Part shown: one piece after another, positions 15,790-22,765 of the stretch
How positions within the stretch are numbered: position 1 is the first letter of the stretch
Layout: every line of letters starts with the position of its first letter
Source: Gammaproteobacteria bacterium UBA7803
GTDB taxonomy: Bacteria; Pseudomonadota; Gammaproteobacteria; Pseudomonadales; Azotimanducaceae
Direction of reading: 5' to 3'
Length of the DNA stretch: 41,237 nucleotides
Assembly (NCBI GenBank): GCA_002480525.1
Contig: DLCH01000039.1
Location: 1 to 41,237, forward strand
The notes under the pieces: model-generated
Told to the model about the DNA's origin: nothing
The model's input: only the letters and a program-made list of their open reading frames with translations
The model's database searches: none
Translations under genes and position numbers: made by a program

Positions 15790-16104
15790 ATGATCGACGA
15801 CTACGCACCCGAAGCGCCGAGCCCGGAGGACCTGGCAACCACCAGCGGCGCCGTGCTGCTGGATTTCGGCACCAACTGGTGCGGCCACTGCCAGGCGGCG
15901 CGGCCGCGCATCGAGGCCGCCCTGGCCGGTCATCCGGACGTCCGCCACATCGCGGTGGAGGACGGCAAGGGGCGTCCGCTCGGCCGCAGCTTCGGGGTCA
16001 AGCTCTGGCCGACGCTGGTGTTTCTGCGGGACGGCTACGAGGTCCAGCGTCTGGTGCGCCCCCAGGACGTCGGCGAGATCCGCGACGCCCTCGACGCGCT
16101 GTAG
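15790..16104 (+). CDS. Thioredoxin-family protein
   Basis: A 104-residue thioredoxin-fold protein with the active site NWCGHCQAARP (a C-G-H-C pair, as in PDI-like domains, rather than C-G-P-C), followed by the cis-Pro strand KLWPTLVFL. There is no signal peptide, so it is cytoplasmic. TAGAAT lies seven bases before the ATG at 15790 and no ribosome site is present; an in-frame ATG at 15781 overlaps the -10 and would add three residues. The substrate is unknown. It is convergent with the GDT1 gene, 14 bases away. Confidence 0.85.
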   Translation: MIDDYAPEAPSPEDLATTSGAVLLDFGTNWCGHCQAARPRIEAALAGHPDVRHIAVEDGKGRPLGRSFGVKLWPTLVFLRDGYEVQRLVRPQDVGEIRDALDAL

Positions 16105-16118
16105 CGGCGCAGGCCGCC

Positions 16119-16673
16119 TCAGGCGTCGATCAGCACCCACACCCCCAGGGCGACGAACAGACCCGCGGCCACGTAGCGGATCACCGCCAGCGGCAGCCGG
16201 TCGGCGTTCAGGTGCCCGATCAGCACCACCGGCACGTTGGCGGCCAGCATCCCCAGGGTCGTGCCCACCACCACCAGCCAGACCGGCTCGAACTCCGCGG
16301 CGAGCACCACCGTGGCGATCTGGGTCTTGTCGCCGATCTCCACCAGAAAAAACGCGATCAGTGTCGTCAGGAAGGCCCCGTAGGGATAGCGGGCCGCGGC
16401 GTCGTCCTCCTTGTCGGGGACCAGGATCCACAGGCCCATGACGATGAACGCGCCGGCGATGAGCCAGTGCTGCCACTGGGGTGTCAGCAGCTCGGCCAGC
16501 CAGGCGCCGATCTCCGCGGCAATGCCGTGGTTGGCCAGCGTCGCCACCAGGATGCCCGCGATGATCGGCCAGGGCTTGCGGAACCGCGCGGCCAGAAAGA
16601 GAGCCAGGAGCTGGGTCTTGTCGCCGATCTCGGCGAGCGCCACCGAGACGGTGGAGATGAAGAGGGTTTCCAC
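16119..16673 (-). CDS. GDT1/TMEM165-family (UPF0016) manganese exporter
   Basis: A 184-residue inner-membrane protein with six predicted transmembrane helices in two homologous halves. Each half carries the family signature E-x-G-D-K-T-Q: ALAEIGDKTQLLALFLAARF near the N-terminus and FLVEIGDKTQIATVVLAAEF in the middle. The acidic residues are the cation-binding site. Bacterial members (MneA/MneP-type) export Mn2+. The start is set as GTG at 16673 because the longer ATG frame from 16805 would run through a riboswitch and encode non-membrane sequence; GAGGA precedes the GTG by 10 bases. A yybP-ykoY riboswitch lies directly upstream, which strongly supports a Mn role. Confidence 0.92.
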   Translation of the reverse strand: METLFISTVSVALAEIGDKTQLLALFLAARFRKPWPIIAGILVATLANHGIAAEIGAWLAELLTPQWQHWLIAGAFIVMGLWILVPDKEDDAAARYPYGAFLTTLIAFFLVEIGDKTQIATVVLAAEFEPVWLVVVGTTLGMLAANVPVVLIGHLNADRLPLAVIRYVAAGLFVALGVWVLIDA

Positions 16674-16677
16674 GGAT

Positions 16678-16743
16678 TCCGGATCCTCGGGGGCGGGAGT
16701 GTGAGCACCGATGACACGCGCCCCCGTCCCGCCCCGGTCCGGA
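16678..16743 (-). promoter_or_regulatory. Riboswitch expression-platform hairpin sequestering the GDT1 ribosome site
   Basis: On the minus strand, TCCGGA (16743-16738) and GGGGCGGGA (16735-16727) can pair with TCCCGCCCC (16698-16690) and TCCGGA (16683-16678). The GAGGA ribosome site (16688-16684) lies between the two downstream arms, inside the hairpin. This looks like a translational expression platform, with the ribosome site hidden when the hairpin forms and freed by Mn2+ binding to the aptamer upstream. The pairing is exact in the sequence; the switching mechanism is inferred. Confidence 0.6.
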
Positions 16744-16751
16744 GTCGTCGT

Positions 16752-16857
16752 GTCAAAGGTCTCGCCAGACCCGAGGCCGTGCACGCCATGACCCATGCGG
16801 GCCAAATGTGTTGACGGGCACCCTCCGCGCGCGCGGAGGCGGCTACTCCCCTAAGAC
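16752..16857 (-). ncRNA. yybP-ykoY manganese riboswitch aptamer
   Basis: The minus strand reads GTCTTAGGGGAGTAGCC at the 5' end, then a GC hairpin (GCCTCCGCGCGCGCGGAGG), CCGTCAACAC, a second helical arm, and TCTGGCGAGACCTTTGAC at the 3' end. GGGGAGTAGC and the GCGAGACC loop are the two conserved internal-loop segments of the yybP-ykoY Mn2+ aptamer, and GTC..AGG / CCT..GAC closes helix P1. It stands 79 bases upstream of the GDT1 start, and GDT1/UPF0016 genes are a known target class of this riboswitch. I judged this from remembered consensus without covariance software. Confidence 0.85.
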
Positions 16858-16967
16858 GGCGCCATGATAACGACGCCCCCGATCGGCGGCAAACGCCGCG
16901 GGCCCGTATTTGCCTGGCCCGGCGGCCCGCCGCATGATGCGCCGGAGCAACCGGAGGAGCCGTCCCG

Positions 16968-18602
16968 ATGGGTCAGTCTCGATCGCCACGAACCCACCCG
17001 GACGTCGTCCCCCAGCGGCGCCGGCGCCTCGGCGCGGCGGCCGGCTGCCTGCTGGCCCTGCTGTCGAGCCAGGCCGCCGTCCCGGCCGCTCCGCCCGGGG
17101 CGACCGGCGGCTTCGAGGTCGCCGAGGCCACCATCGACGACGTGCACCGGGCCATTGCCTCCGGCCGGGCCACCTGCGAGCAGGTCGTCCAGGCCTACCT
17201 CACGCGCATCGAGACCTACGACCGTGCCAGCGGGTTGAACGCCGTGACCGTGGTGAACCCGCGGGCCCTCGAGCGGGCCCGAGCCATCGACCGGCGGCTC
17301 GCGGCCGGCGAGCCGGTGGGCGAGCTGTACTGCATCACCGTGCTGGTGAAGGACAACTTCGACACCCACGACCTGCCCACGACCGGCGGCTCCGTGGCGA
17401 TGCTCGACAGCCGCCCGCCTGACGACGCCTTCATGGTGCGCAGGCTTCGGGAAGCCGACGCCATCGTCATCGCCAAGACCAACATGGCCGAGTGGGCCTT
17501 CAGCCCGCGCCAGACCCGCAGCTCCTCCTACGGCATCACCGCCAACGCCTACGCTCTCGACCGGGTTCCGGCGGGCTCGTCCGGCGGCACGGCCTCGGCG
17601 GTGGCGGCCAGCTTCGGCACGGTGGGCCTCGGCACCGACACCGGCAACTCCATCCGCGGGCCCGCGTCGCACCTCGCGCTGTTCGGCATCCGCTCGACGC
17701 TCGGACTCACCAGCCGGGACGGGGTCATTCCGCTGGTGCTCGACAGGGACGTGGCCGGGCCGCTGACCCGCACCGTGGCCGACGGCGCCCGGGTGTTCGA
17801 GGTGGTGGCGGGGTACGATCCCGCGGACCCGATGACCGAGCTCGGCCGGGACCGGCATCCGCCCGGCTATCGCGCCGCGCTGCGGGCCGACGGGCTCCAC
17901 GGGCTGCGGATCGGCGTGCTGCGCGCGCTGGCGCGCCCGGAGGACGCCGACCCGGAGATCCTCGCGCTGTTCGACGCCGCGCTGGAGGATCTGCGCCGCG
18001 GCGGCGCCGCGCTGGTGGATCCCTTCGTGATACCGGCGCTGGCCGATCACCTGGCCGCCGACAACTTCTGCCCGCGGTTCCGCTACGACCTGGGCGGCTA
18101 CCTGGAGAGCCTCGGCGACGGGGCGCCGTTCGACGACGTCATGGTGGCCTTCGAGCGCGGCCAGCACGCCGACTACGTGGCCGACCGCCTGGCGTTCTTC
18201 GGCGGCTATCCGGCGGACGTTCCGCCGGAGCGCTGGAACCCGCCGTGCCCGGCGTTTCCGCACCACCCGGGGCGCCGGGCGTACCTGGACGGGGTGATCG
18301 AGGCCATGGACGCCGCCGGCGTCGACGCCGTCGTCCACCCGACGTGGACCCATCCTCCCGCGCCGCTGGCCAGTGCCGTCGCGGACTACCGCGGCGACAA
18401 CTCCCAGCTCGTCGCCCCGGCCACCGGTCTGCCGGCGGCCACGGTACCCATGGGATTCCGGGGCGGCGCGCTGCCCGCCGGGCTGCAGATCCTCGCCCGC
18501 CCCTACGCCGAGCCCATGATCTTCCGGATCGCCTACGCCTACGAGCAGGCGACCCGCCACCGGCGCGCTCCCGCCGCCTTCCCGCCGCTCGCCGACCCGT
18601 GA
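16968..18602 (+). CDS. Secreted amidase (amidase signature family)
   Basis: A 544-residue amidase-signature hydrolase, which cleaves amides with a Ser-cisSer-Lys triad. The catalytic Lys is in TVLVKDNFDTHDLPTTGGS, the cis-Ser region is PAGSSGGTASAVAASF, and the nucleophile Ser lies in TDTGNSIRGPASHLALFG. The N-terminus has Arg residues then LGAAAGCLLALLSSQAAVPA, a signal peptide, so it is probably periplasmic. GGAGGAG precedes the ATG. Periplasmic members often act on acylated amino acids or peptides, but the substrate is unknown. It is divergent from GDT1 and unrelated in context to the metal genes. Confidence 0.9.
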   Translation: MGQSRSPRTHPDVVPQRRRRLGAAAGCLLALLSSQAAVPAAPPGATGGFEVAEATIDDVHRAIASGRATCEQVVQAYLTRIETYDRASGLNAVTVVNPRALERARAIDRRLAAGEPVGELYCITVLVKDNFDTHDLPTTGGSVAMLDSRPPDDAFMVRRLREADAIVIAKTNMAEWAFSPRQTRSSSYGITANAYALDRVPAGSSGGTASAVAASFGTVGLGTDTGNSIRGPASHLALFGIRSTLGLTSRDGVIPLVLDRDVAGPLTRTVADGARVFEVVAGYDPADPMTELGRDRHPPGYRAALRADGLHGLRIGVLRALARPEDADPEILALFDAALEDLRRGGAALVDPFVIPALADHLAADNFCPRFRYDLGGYLESLGDGAPFDDVMVAFERGQHADYVADRLAFFGGYPADVPPERWNPPCPAFPHHPGRRAYLDGVIEAMDAAGVDAVVHPTWTHPPAPLASAVADYRGDNSQLVAPATGLPAATVPMGFRGGALPAGLQILARPYAEPMIFRIAYAYEQATRHRRAPAAFPPLADP

Positions 18603-18621
18603 TCGGCGCCCGGCGGCCCGG

Positions 18622-19344
18622 TCAGTGCGCCCCGGCGGCGTGGCGACCGGCGCAGCACCCGTCGCCGGCGGTTTCCGGGCCGGCGTTCCCGGCAACCGCG
18701 GATGCCCCGGGCCCGCAGGAGCCGGAGGCGGCGGCCAGCTTCAGCTCAGCCCGGGCGAGACGGGTGACGTGAAGCGCCGCGCTCAGGTTCAGCGCGGCGA
18801 TGCCCGCGGCCACCGCCAGGTCCGGCCAGCGTGAGCCCGAGGCGACGACCCCGCCCGCCGCGGCGATGACCGCCAGGTTGGCGATGGCGTCGTTGCGGCT
18901 GCACAGCCAGATGGAGGTGCGGTTGCTGTCGCCGTCGCGGAAGCTGAACAGCAGCGCCGCCACCGCCACGTTGACCGCCAGGGCCAGCATGCCGATGCCG
19001 CCCATCACCGCCGCGTCGGGATCGCTGCCGGCCACCGCCCGGTAGACGGCGCTGCCGAGCACCCACAGGCCGAAGGCGGCCATGGTCGCGCCCTTGAACA
19101 GGGACGCCCGGGCGCGGCTGGCGAGCGCCCCGCCGACCACGAACAGACTGATCGCGTAATTCGCCGAGTCACTGAAGAAATCCAGCGCGTCGGCCTGCAG
19201 CGACATGGAGTCGCCGATGGCGCTGGCCACCGCCTCGACCAGGAACATGGCGAAATTGGCGGCCAGCGCGATCCACAGCACGCGCCGGAAGCGGCGGTCC
19301 GTGACGTCGCCTGCGTCCGCCGCGCAATCCGTACAGCCGGCCAT
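18622..19344 (-). CDS. CDF-family cation efflux transporter
   Basis: A 240-residue cation diffusion facilitator with about six transmembrane helices. The metal site motif is in TM2, SLQADALDFFSDSANYAISL (D-x-x-x-D), and a second in TM5, CSRNDAIANLAVIAA (N/D-x-x-x-N). The N-terminus has CTDC and the C-terminus is a Gly/Cys/His-rich tail (GDGCCAGRHAAGAH) likely to bind metal. It lacks the usual long cytoplasmic CTD. Its start overlaps the stop of the upstream ArsR gene by one base, so metal-induced expression of an efflux pump is expected; Zn2+ is the best guess. Confidence 0.9.
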   Translation of the reverse strand: MAGCTDCAADAGDVTDRRFRRVLWIALAANFAMFLVEAVASAIGDSMSLQADALDFFSDSANYAISLFVVGGALASRARASLFKGATMAAFGLWVLGSAVYRAVAGSDPDAAVMGGIGMLALAVNVAVAALLFSFRDGDSNRTSIWLCSRNDAIANLAVIAAAGGVVASGSRWPDLAVAAGIAALNLSAALHVTRLARAELKLAAASGSCGPGASAVAGNAGPETAGDGCCAGRHAAGAH

Positions 19345-19691
19345 CAGGCGTCTCCCTCCAGCTCGTCGCGGGGCTCGGTGACGTGCGCCACCATGTCCTC
19401 GATCACGCACTGCACGTGCTGGTCCCGGGGCGAATAGAAGATCTGCCGGCCGCGCCGCTCGGCCCGCACCAGCCGGGCCGCCCGCAGCAGCCGCAGGTGG
19501 TGACTGACCAGCGACGGGGAGGCGCCCACCCGGGCGGCGATGTCGCCGACGCTGGCGGGCGCGGCGAGACAGCTCAGGACGATGCGCAGGCGGGTACCGT
19601 CGCCCAGCAGGCGGAACAGGTCGGCGAGCTCGGCGACCCGCTCTTCCGCGAGACGGCGCTCCGGCGCCTCCAGGTGTTCGATCTCGGCCAT
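19344..19691 (-). CDS. ArsR/SmtB-family zinc-type metalloregulator
   Basis: A 115-residue ArsR-family repressor. The HTH is PASVGDIAARVGASPSLVSH followed by HLRLLRAARLVRAERRGRQI. The C-terminal helix reads D-Q-H-(10)-H-V-T-E within PRDQHVQCVIEDMVAHVTE, matching the alpha-5 zinc site D-x-H-x10-H-x2-E/H of SmtB/CzrA proteins. The ELxCVC arsenic-type site is absent. The start at 19691 (MAEIEHLEAPERRLAEERV) is chosen; a TTG at 19703 would add four residues. It is coupled to the CDF exporter, and a 22-bp operator palindrome lies 13 bases upstream. Confidence 0.93.
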   Translation of the reverse strand: MAEIEHLEAPERRLAEERVAELADLFRLLGDGTRLRIVLSCLAAPASVGDIAARVGASPSLVSHHLRLLRAARLVRAERRGRQIFYSPRDQHVQCVIEDMVAHVTEPRDELEGDA

Positions 19692-19703
19692 GATAACAAC
19701 CAA

Positions 19704-19725
19704 CGTATGAACAGGTGTTCATACG
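19704..19725. promoter_or_regulatory. SmtB/CzrA-type operator palindrome
   Basis: CGTATGAACA-GG-TGTTCATACG is a perfect 10-2-10 inverted repeat directly upstream of the arsR start. It matches the remembered SmtB/CzrA-type operator TATGAACA-N2-TGTTCATA. It is the expected autoregulatory site of the ArsR-CDF operon, released by zinc. Confidence 0.85.
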
Positions 19726-19810
19726 ATAGTCGGGACGGCCGCCCCGCGCAACCCCATCGGTCACGGGTTCCCCGATCACGCTTCCGCGGCGGGTTCCGGG
19801 GCGCGTCGAT

Positions 19811-19900
19811 CCGGCGCACGACAACCTGGCGCACAACAATCCGGCGAAGGGCGATCCGGCGAAGGGCGATCCGGCGAAGGGCGATCCGGCGAAGGGCGAT
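19811..19900. repeat. 15-bp tandem repeat array
   Basis: Four perfect tandem copies of CCGGCGAAGGGCGAT occupy 19841-19900. Two degenerate copies (CCGGCGCACGACAAC, CTGGCGCACAACAAT) precede them from 19811, giving six units of 15 bases. The array lies in the 362-base gap between the arsR start and the TonB receptor, just upstream of the Fur box. It is not in a supported gene, although the unit length is a multiple of three. Copy number may vary between strains. Confidence 0.85.
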
Positions 19901-19936
19901 CCACCGCTCGGCAACACCGCCCACCCTACTGTAGCC

Positions 19937-19955
19937 AATGAGAATGGTTCGCATT
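19937..19955. promoter_or_regulatory. Fur box
   Basis: AATGAGAAT-G-GTTCGCATT is an imperfect 9-1-9 inverted repeat close to the Fur consensus (GATAATGATAATCATTATC class), followed by the AT-rich ATTATTCGG. It lies 98 bases upstream of the TonB-dependent receptor start, implying repression by iron. The array repeat to the left and this box fill the intergenic region, with no other clear signal. Confidence 0.75.
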
Positions 19956-20053
19956 ATTATTCGGTTTATCAAATCGAGCGCCGGCCGCGCCCGCGAGCCG
20001 GCCAGGCGGTTCGACCGCCACCGGGTCCGATCAATCTGTCGAGGAGCACAACC

Positions 20054-22204
20054 ATGCCACCGTCCCGCTACCTGGGCGCCGCCGCCGTCGCCGCCCTGCT
20101 GTCGTCCGTCGTCAACGCCCAGGCCGGCCCCATCGAAGAGATCGTGGTCACCGCCGACGGCTCTCAGGTGACGCTCCCCGACCCCTACGCGGGCGGCCAG
20201 GTGGCCCGGGGCGGCCGCTTCGGACTGCTGGGCAACCTCGACATGATGGACGTGCCGTTCACCGCCACGGCCTACACCGAGCAGCTCATGCGGGATCAGC
20301 AGTCCCGCAGCGTCGCCGACGTGCTGCAGAACGACCCGGTGGTGCGGGTGGCCAAGGGCTTCGGCAACTTCCAGGAGCTCTACGTCATCCGCGGCTTTCC
20401 GGTGTTCTCCGACGACATGACCTACAACGGCCTGTACGGCATCCTGCCCCGCCAGTACGTGGCGGCGGAACTGCTCGAACGCGTCGAGGTGTTCCGCGGC
20501 GCCAACTCCTTCCTGAACGGCGCCGCCCCGGGCGGCAGCGGCGTGGGCGGCGCGTTCAATCTGGTTCCGAAGCGCGCCCCGGCCGAGCCGCTGACCCGGC
20601 TGACCGTCGGTTTCGAGAGCGACGCGCTGCCGCACGCCGCGCTGGACGCCGGACGCCGGTTCGGCGCCGCCGACGCCGTGGGCGTGCGGGTCAATCTGCT
20701 GCATCGCGACGGCGAGACCGCCGTCGACGGACAGGACCGGACCCTGACGGCCGCCGCCCTCGGCACCGACTACCAGGGCGAGCGGCTGCGCCTGGCCGCC
20801 GACGTCGGGTACCAGGACCACCGCATCGACGCGCCGCGGCCGAGCGTCACACCCCTCGGCGAGATACCCGATCCCGCGGACGCCGACGCCAACTTCGCCC
20901 AGCCGTGGACCTACACGGACGAGGAGCAGCTGTTCGGCGTGGTGCGCGCCGAGTACGACCTGAGCCCCAGCGTCACCGTCTGGGCCGCCGCGGGCGGCCG
21001 CAGCGGCGAGGAGCGCAACCTGCTGAGCAACCCCAGCGCCTTCGCCGACGGCTCGACCACCGCCTACCGGTTCGACAACGCCCGCGAGGACACGATCTTC
21101 TCGGCCGACGCCGGCCTGCGCGGCGACTTCCGGACCGGCGCCGTCGGCCACACGGTCACCCTGTCGGCCTCCACCATCTCCATCGAGTCGGACAACGCCT
21201 ACGCCTTCTCGAGCTTCGCGGGCTTCGCCGGCGACCTCTACGACCCCAAGGACGTCACCGCGCCGGCGCCGGACTTCTTCGTCGGCGGCGACCTGTCCGC
21301 GCCCGGCAAGACCGAGGACGTCCGCAACCGCAGCCTGGCGCTGGCCGACATGGTGTCGCTGCTCGACGACCGTCTGCTGCTGACCCTGGGCCTGCGCTAC
21401 CAGGAGATCGACACCAGGACCTACGACTACGACAGCGGGGCGGAACTGTCCCGCTACGACGAGAGCCGGGTCACGCCGGTGGCCGGCGCGGTGCTGCGCT
21501 TCGGCGAACGGTGGTCGGTCTACGGCAACTACGCCGAGGGGCTGGTGCCCGGCGAGACGGCGCCCGCTGCCAGCGGCGGGGTGCCCATCGTCAACGCCGG
21601 CGAGACCTTCGATCCCTACCAGGCCGAGCAGTACGAGCTCGGCGTCAAGTTCGACGGCGGCAGCCTGGGCGCTTCGGCCGCGCTGTTCAGCCTGAGCCGG
21701 CCGAGCAGCCTGGTGGAGAACAACGTGTTCAGCGCCGATGGCGAGCAGCGCAACCGCGGCCTGGAGCTGAGCGCCTTCGGCGAGCCGCTGGCCGGATTCC
21801 GGGTGCTGGGCGGGCTCACCTGGCTCGACGCCGAGCTCACCGCGACCCAGGGCGGCGTCAACCAGGGCAACGACGCCGTGGGCGTACCGGAGCTGCAGGC
21901 GAGCGTGAACCTGGAATGGGACCTGCCCGCCGTGCCCGGCCTGACCGTCGACGGCCGTCTGGTCCACACCGGCGAGCAGTACGCCGACGCCGCCAACACG
22001 GTGCGCGTGGACGACTGGACCCGGCTGGACGTCGGCGTGCGCTACGCCACCCGCCTGTTCGACCGCGCCGCCACCCTGCGGGCCCGGCTCGAAAACGTCA
22101 CCGGCGAGGACTACTGGGCCTCGGTGGGCGGCTTTCCGGGCTCCAACTACCTGGTCCTCGGCACGCCCCGGACCCTGCTCCTGTCCGCCACCGTGGATTT
22201 CTGA
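20054..22204 (+). CDS. TonB-dependent siderophore receptor
   Basis: A 716-residue outer-membrane ferric-siderophore receptor. After a signal peptide (AAAVAALLSSVVNAQA) comes a TonB-box-like EEIVVTA, then the plug domain with SVADVLQNDPVVRVAKGFG, LYVIRGFPVF and VEVFRGANSFLNGAAPGGSG followed by a plug end VGGAFNLVPKRA. The remaining ~530 residues form the 22-strand barrel, ending in the C-terminal NYLVLGTPRTLLLSATVDF with a terminal Phe, as expected for BamA recognition. Fur box upstream and GAGGAG ribosome site are present. It starts a three-gene operon with a small membrane protein and a PepSY-TM reductase. Confidence 0.95.
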   Translation: MPPSRYLGAAAVAALLSSVVNAQAGPIEEIVVTADGSQVTLPDPYAGGQVARGGRFGLLGNLDMMDVPFTATAYTEQLMRDQQSRSVADVLQNDPVVRVAKGFGNFQELYVIRGFPVFSDDMTYNGLYGILPRQYVAAELLERVEVFRGANSFLNGAAPGGSGVGGAFNLVPKRAPAEPLTRLTVGFESDALPHAALDAGRRFGAADAVGVRVNLLHRDGETAVDGQDRTLTAAALGTDYQGERLRLAADVGYQDHRIDAPRPSVTPLGEIPDPADADANFAQPWTYTDEEQLFGVVRAEYDLSPSVTVWAAAGGRSGEERNLLSNPSAFADGSTTAYRFDNAREDTIFSADAGLRGDFRTGAVGHTVTLSASTISIESDNAYAFSSFAGFAGDLYDPKDVTAPAPDFFVGGDLSAPGKTEDVRNRSLALADMVSLLDDRLLLTLGLRYQEIDTRTYDYDSGAELSRYDESRVTPVAGAVLRFGERWSVYGNYAEGLVPGETAPAASGGVPIVNAGETFDPYQAEQYELGVKFDGGSLGASAALFSLSRPSSLVENNVFSADGEQRNRGLELSAFGEPLAGFRVLGGLTWLDAELTATQGGVNQGNDAVGVPELQASVNLEWDLPAVPGLTVDGRLVHTGEQYADAANTVRVDDWTRLDVGVRYATRLFDRAATLRARLENVTGEDYWASVGGFPGSNYLVLGTPRTLLLSATVDF

Positions 22205-22207
22205 GCG

Positions 22208-22750
22208 ATGTCCGTGCTGCACCTGACCGCCGCCGTGCTCGCCGCCACCGCCGGCGTCGCGCTGCTTCACGGCGCCTGGCGCCGGCGCCTGCCGCGCGCC
22301 TGGCTGCCGGTGCCCGCGGGCTGGACCCTGCTGGGCGCCTCCGCCTGGTTCTGGGTGGCCGGCGCCGGCGCCGAGTTCGGCGTCACCCTGGCGCTGCTCG
22401 CCACCTCGCTGGTGGCCTGGCTGTTCGTCTGGCAGGACCGGCAGCGGCGCGAGCGGCGCGGCCGCCAGGACACGGCGCCCAAGGTGGCCGACGGCCGCAG
22501 CCTGGCGGAGCACGCGCTGCTGTTCGTGCTGGTCGTGCCCCTCGCCGCCGTCGCCTCGGCGCTGGTGTCGACGGCCCTGTCGCTGGCTCTGCCGGTGTCC
22601 GAGGTAAACGCCATGGTGATCGTGCTGGCGGTGATGCCGGTGCTCTGGGGCGCCGCCGCCTGGTGGTCGGTGGCGGACCCGCGACCGCTGCGTCCCGCCG
22701 CGGCCCTGACGATCGGCGCCCTGGCCGGCGCCGTCATCATCCACGTCTGA
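22208..22750 (+). CDS. Membrane protein of the siderophore-uptake operon
   Basis: A 180-residue inner-membrane protein with five or six hydrophobic segments, beginning MSVLHLTAAVLAATAGVALL and containing TLALLATSLVAWLFVW, LLFVLVVPLAAVASALVST and a final ALTIGALAGAVIIHV. A positively charged loop (DRQRRERRGRQD) sits between TM3 and TM4. It starts three bases after the receptor stop and precedes a PepSY-TM protein. This position matches small DUF3325/DUF3649-type membrane proteins of similar TonB-PepSY iron operons; I cannot assign which one with certainty. Confidence 0.65.
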   Translation: MSVLHLTAAVLAATAGVALLHGAWRRRLPRAWLPVPAGWTLLGASAWFWVAGAGAEFGVTLALLATSLVAWLFVWQDRQRRERRGRQDTAPKVADGRSLAEHALLFVLVVPLAAVASALVSTALSLALPVSEVNAMVIVLAVMPVLWGAAAWWSVADPRPLRPAAALTIGALAGAVIIHV

Positions 22751-22765
22751 GGGAGGGAGCGGATC

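Noticed and set aside
16119..16805. Long GDT1 start at an ATG at 16805
   Set aside because: This would translate through the riboswitch and a hairpin as hydrophilic sequence; the GTG at 16673 begins directly at the first transmembrane helix.
16851..18695. 614-residue minus-strand open frame across the amidase
   Set aside because: Antisense shadow of a well-motifed amidase; Gly/Val/His/Arg-rich and no domain.
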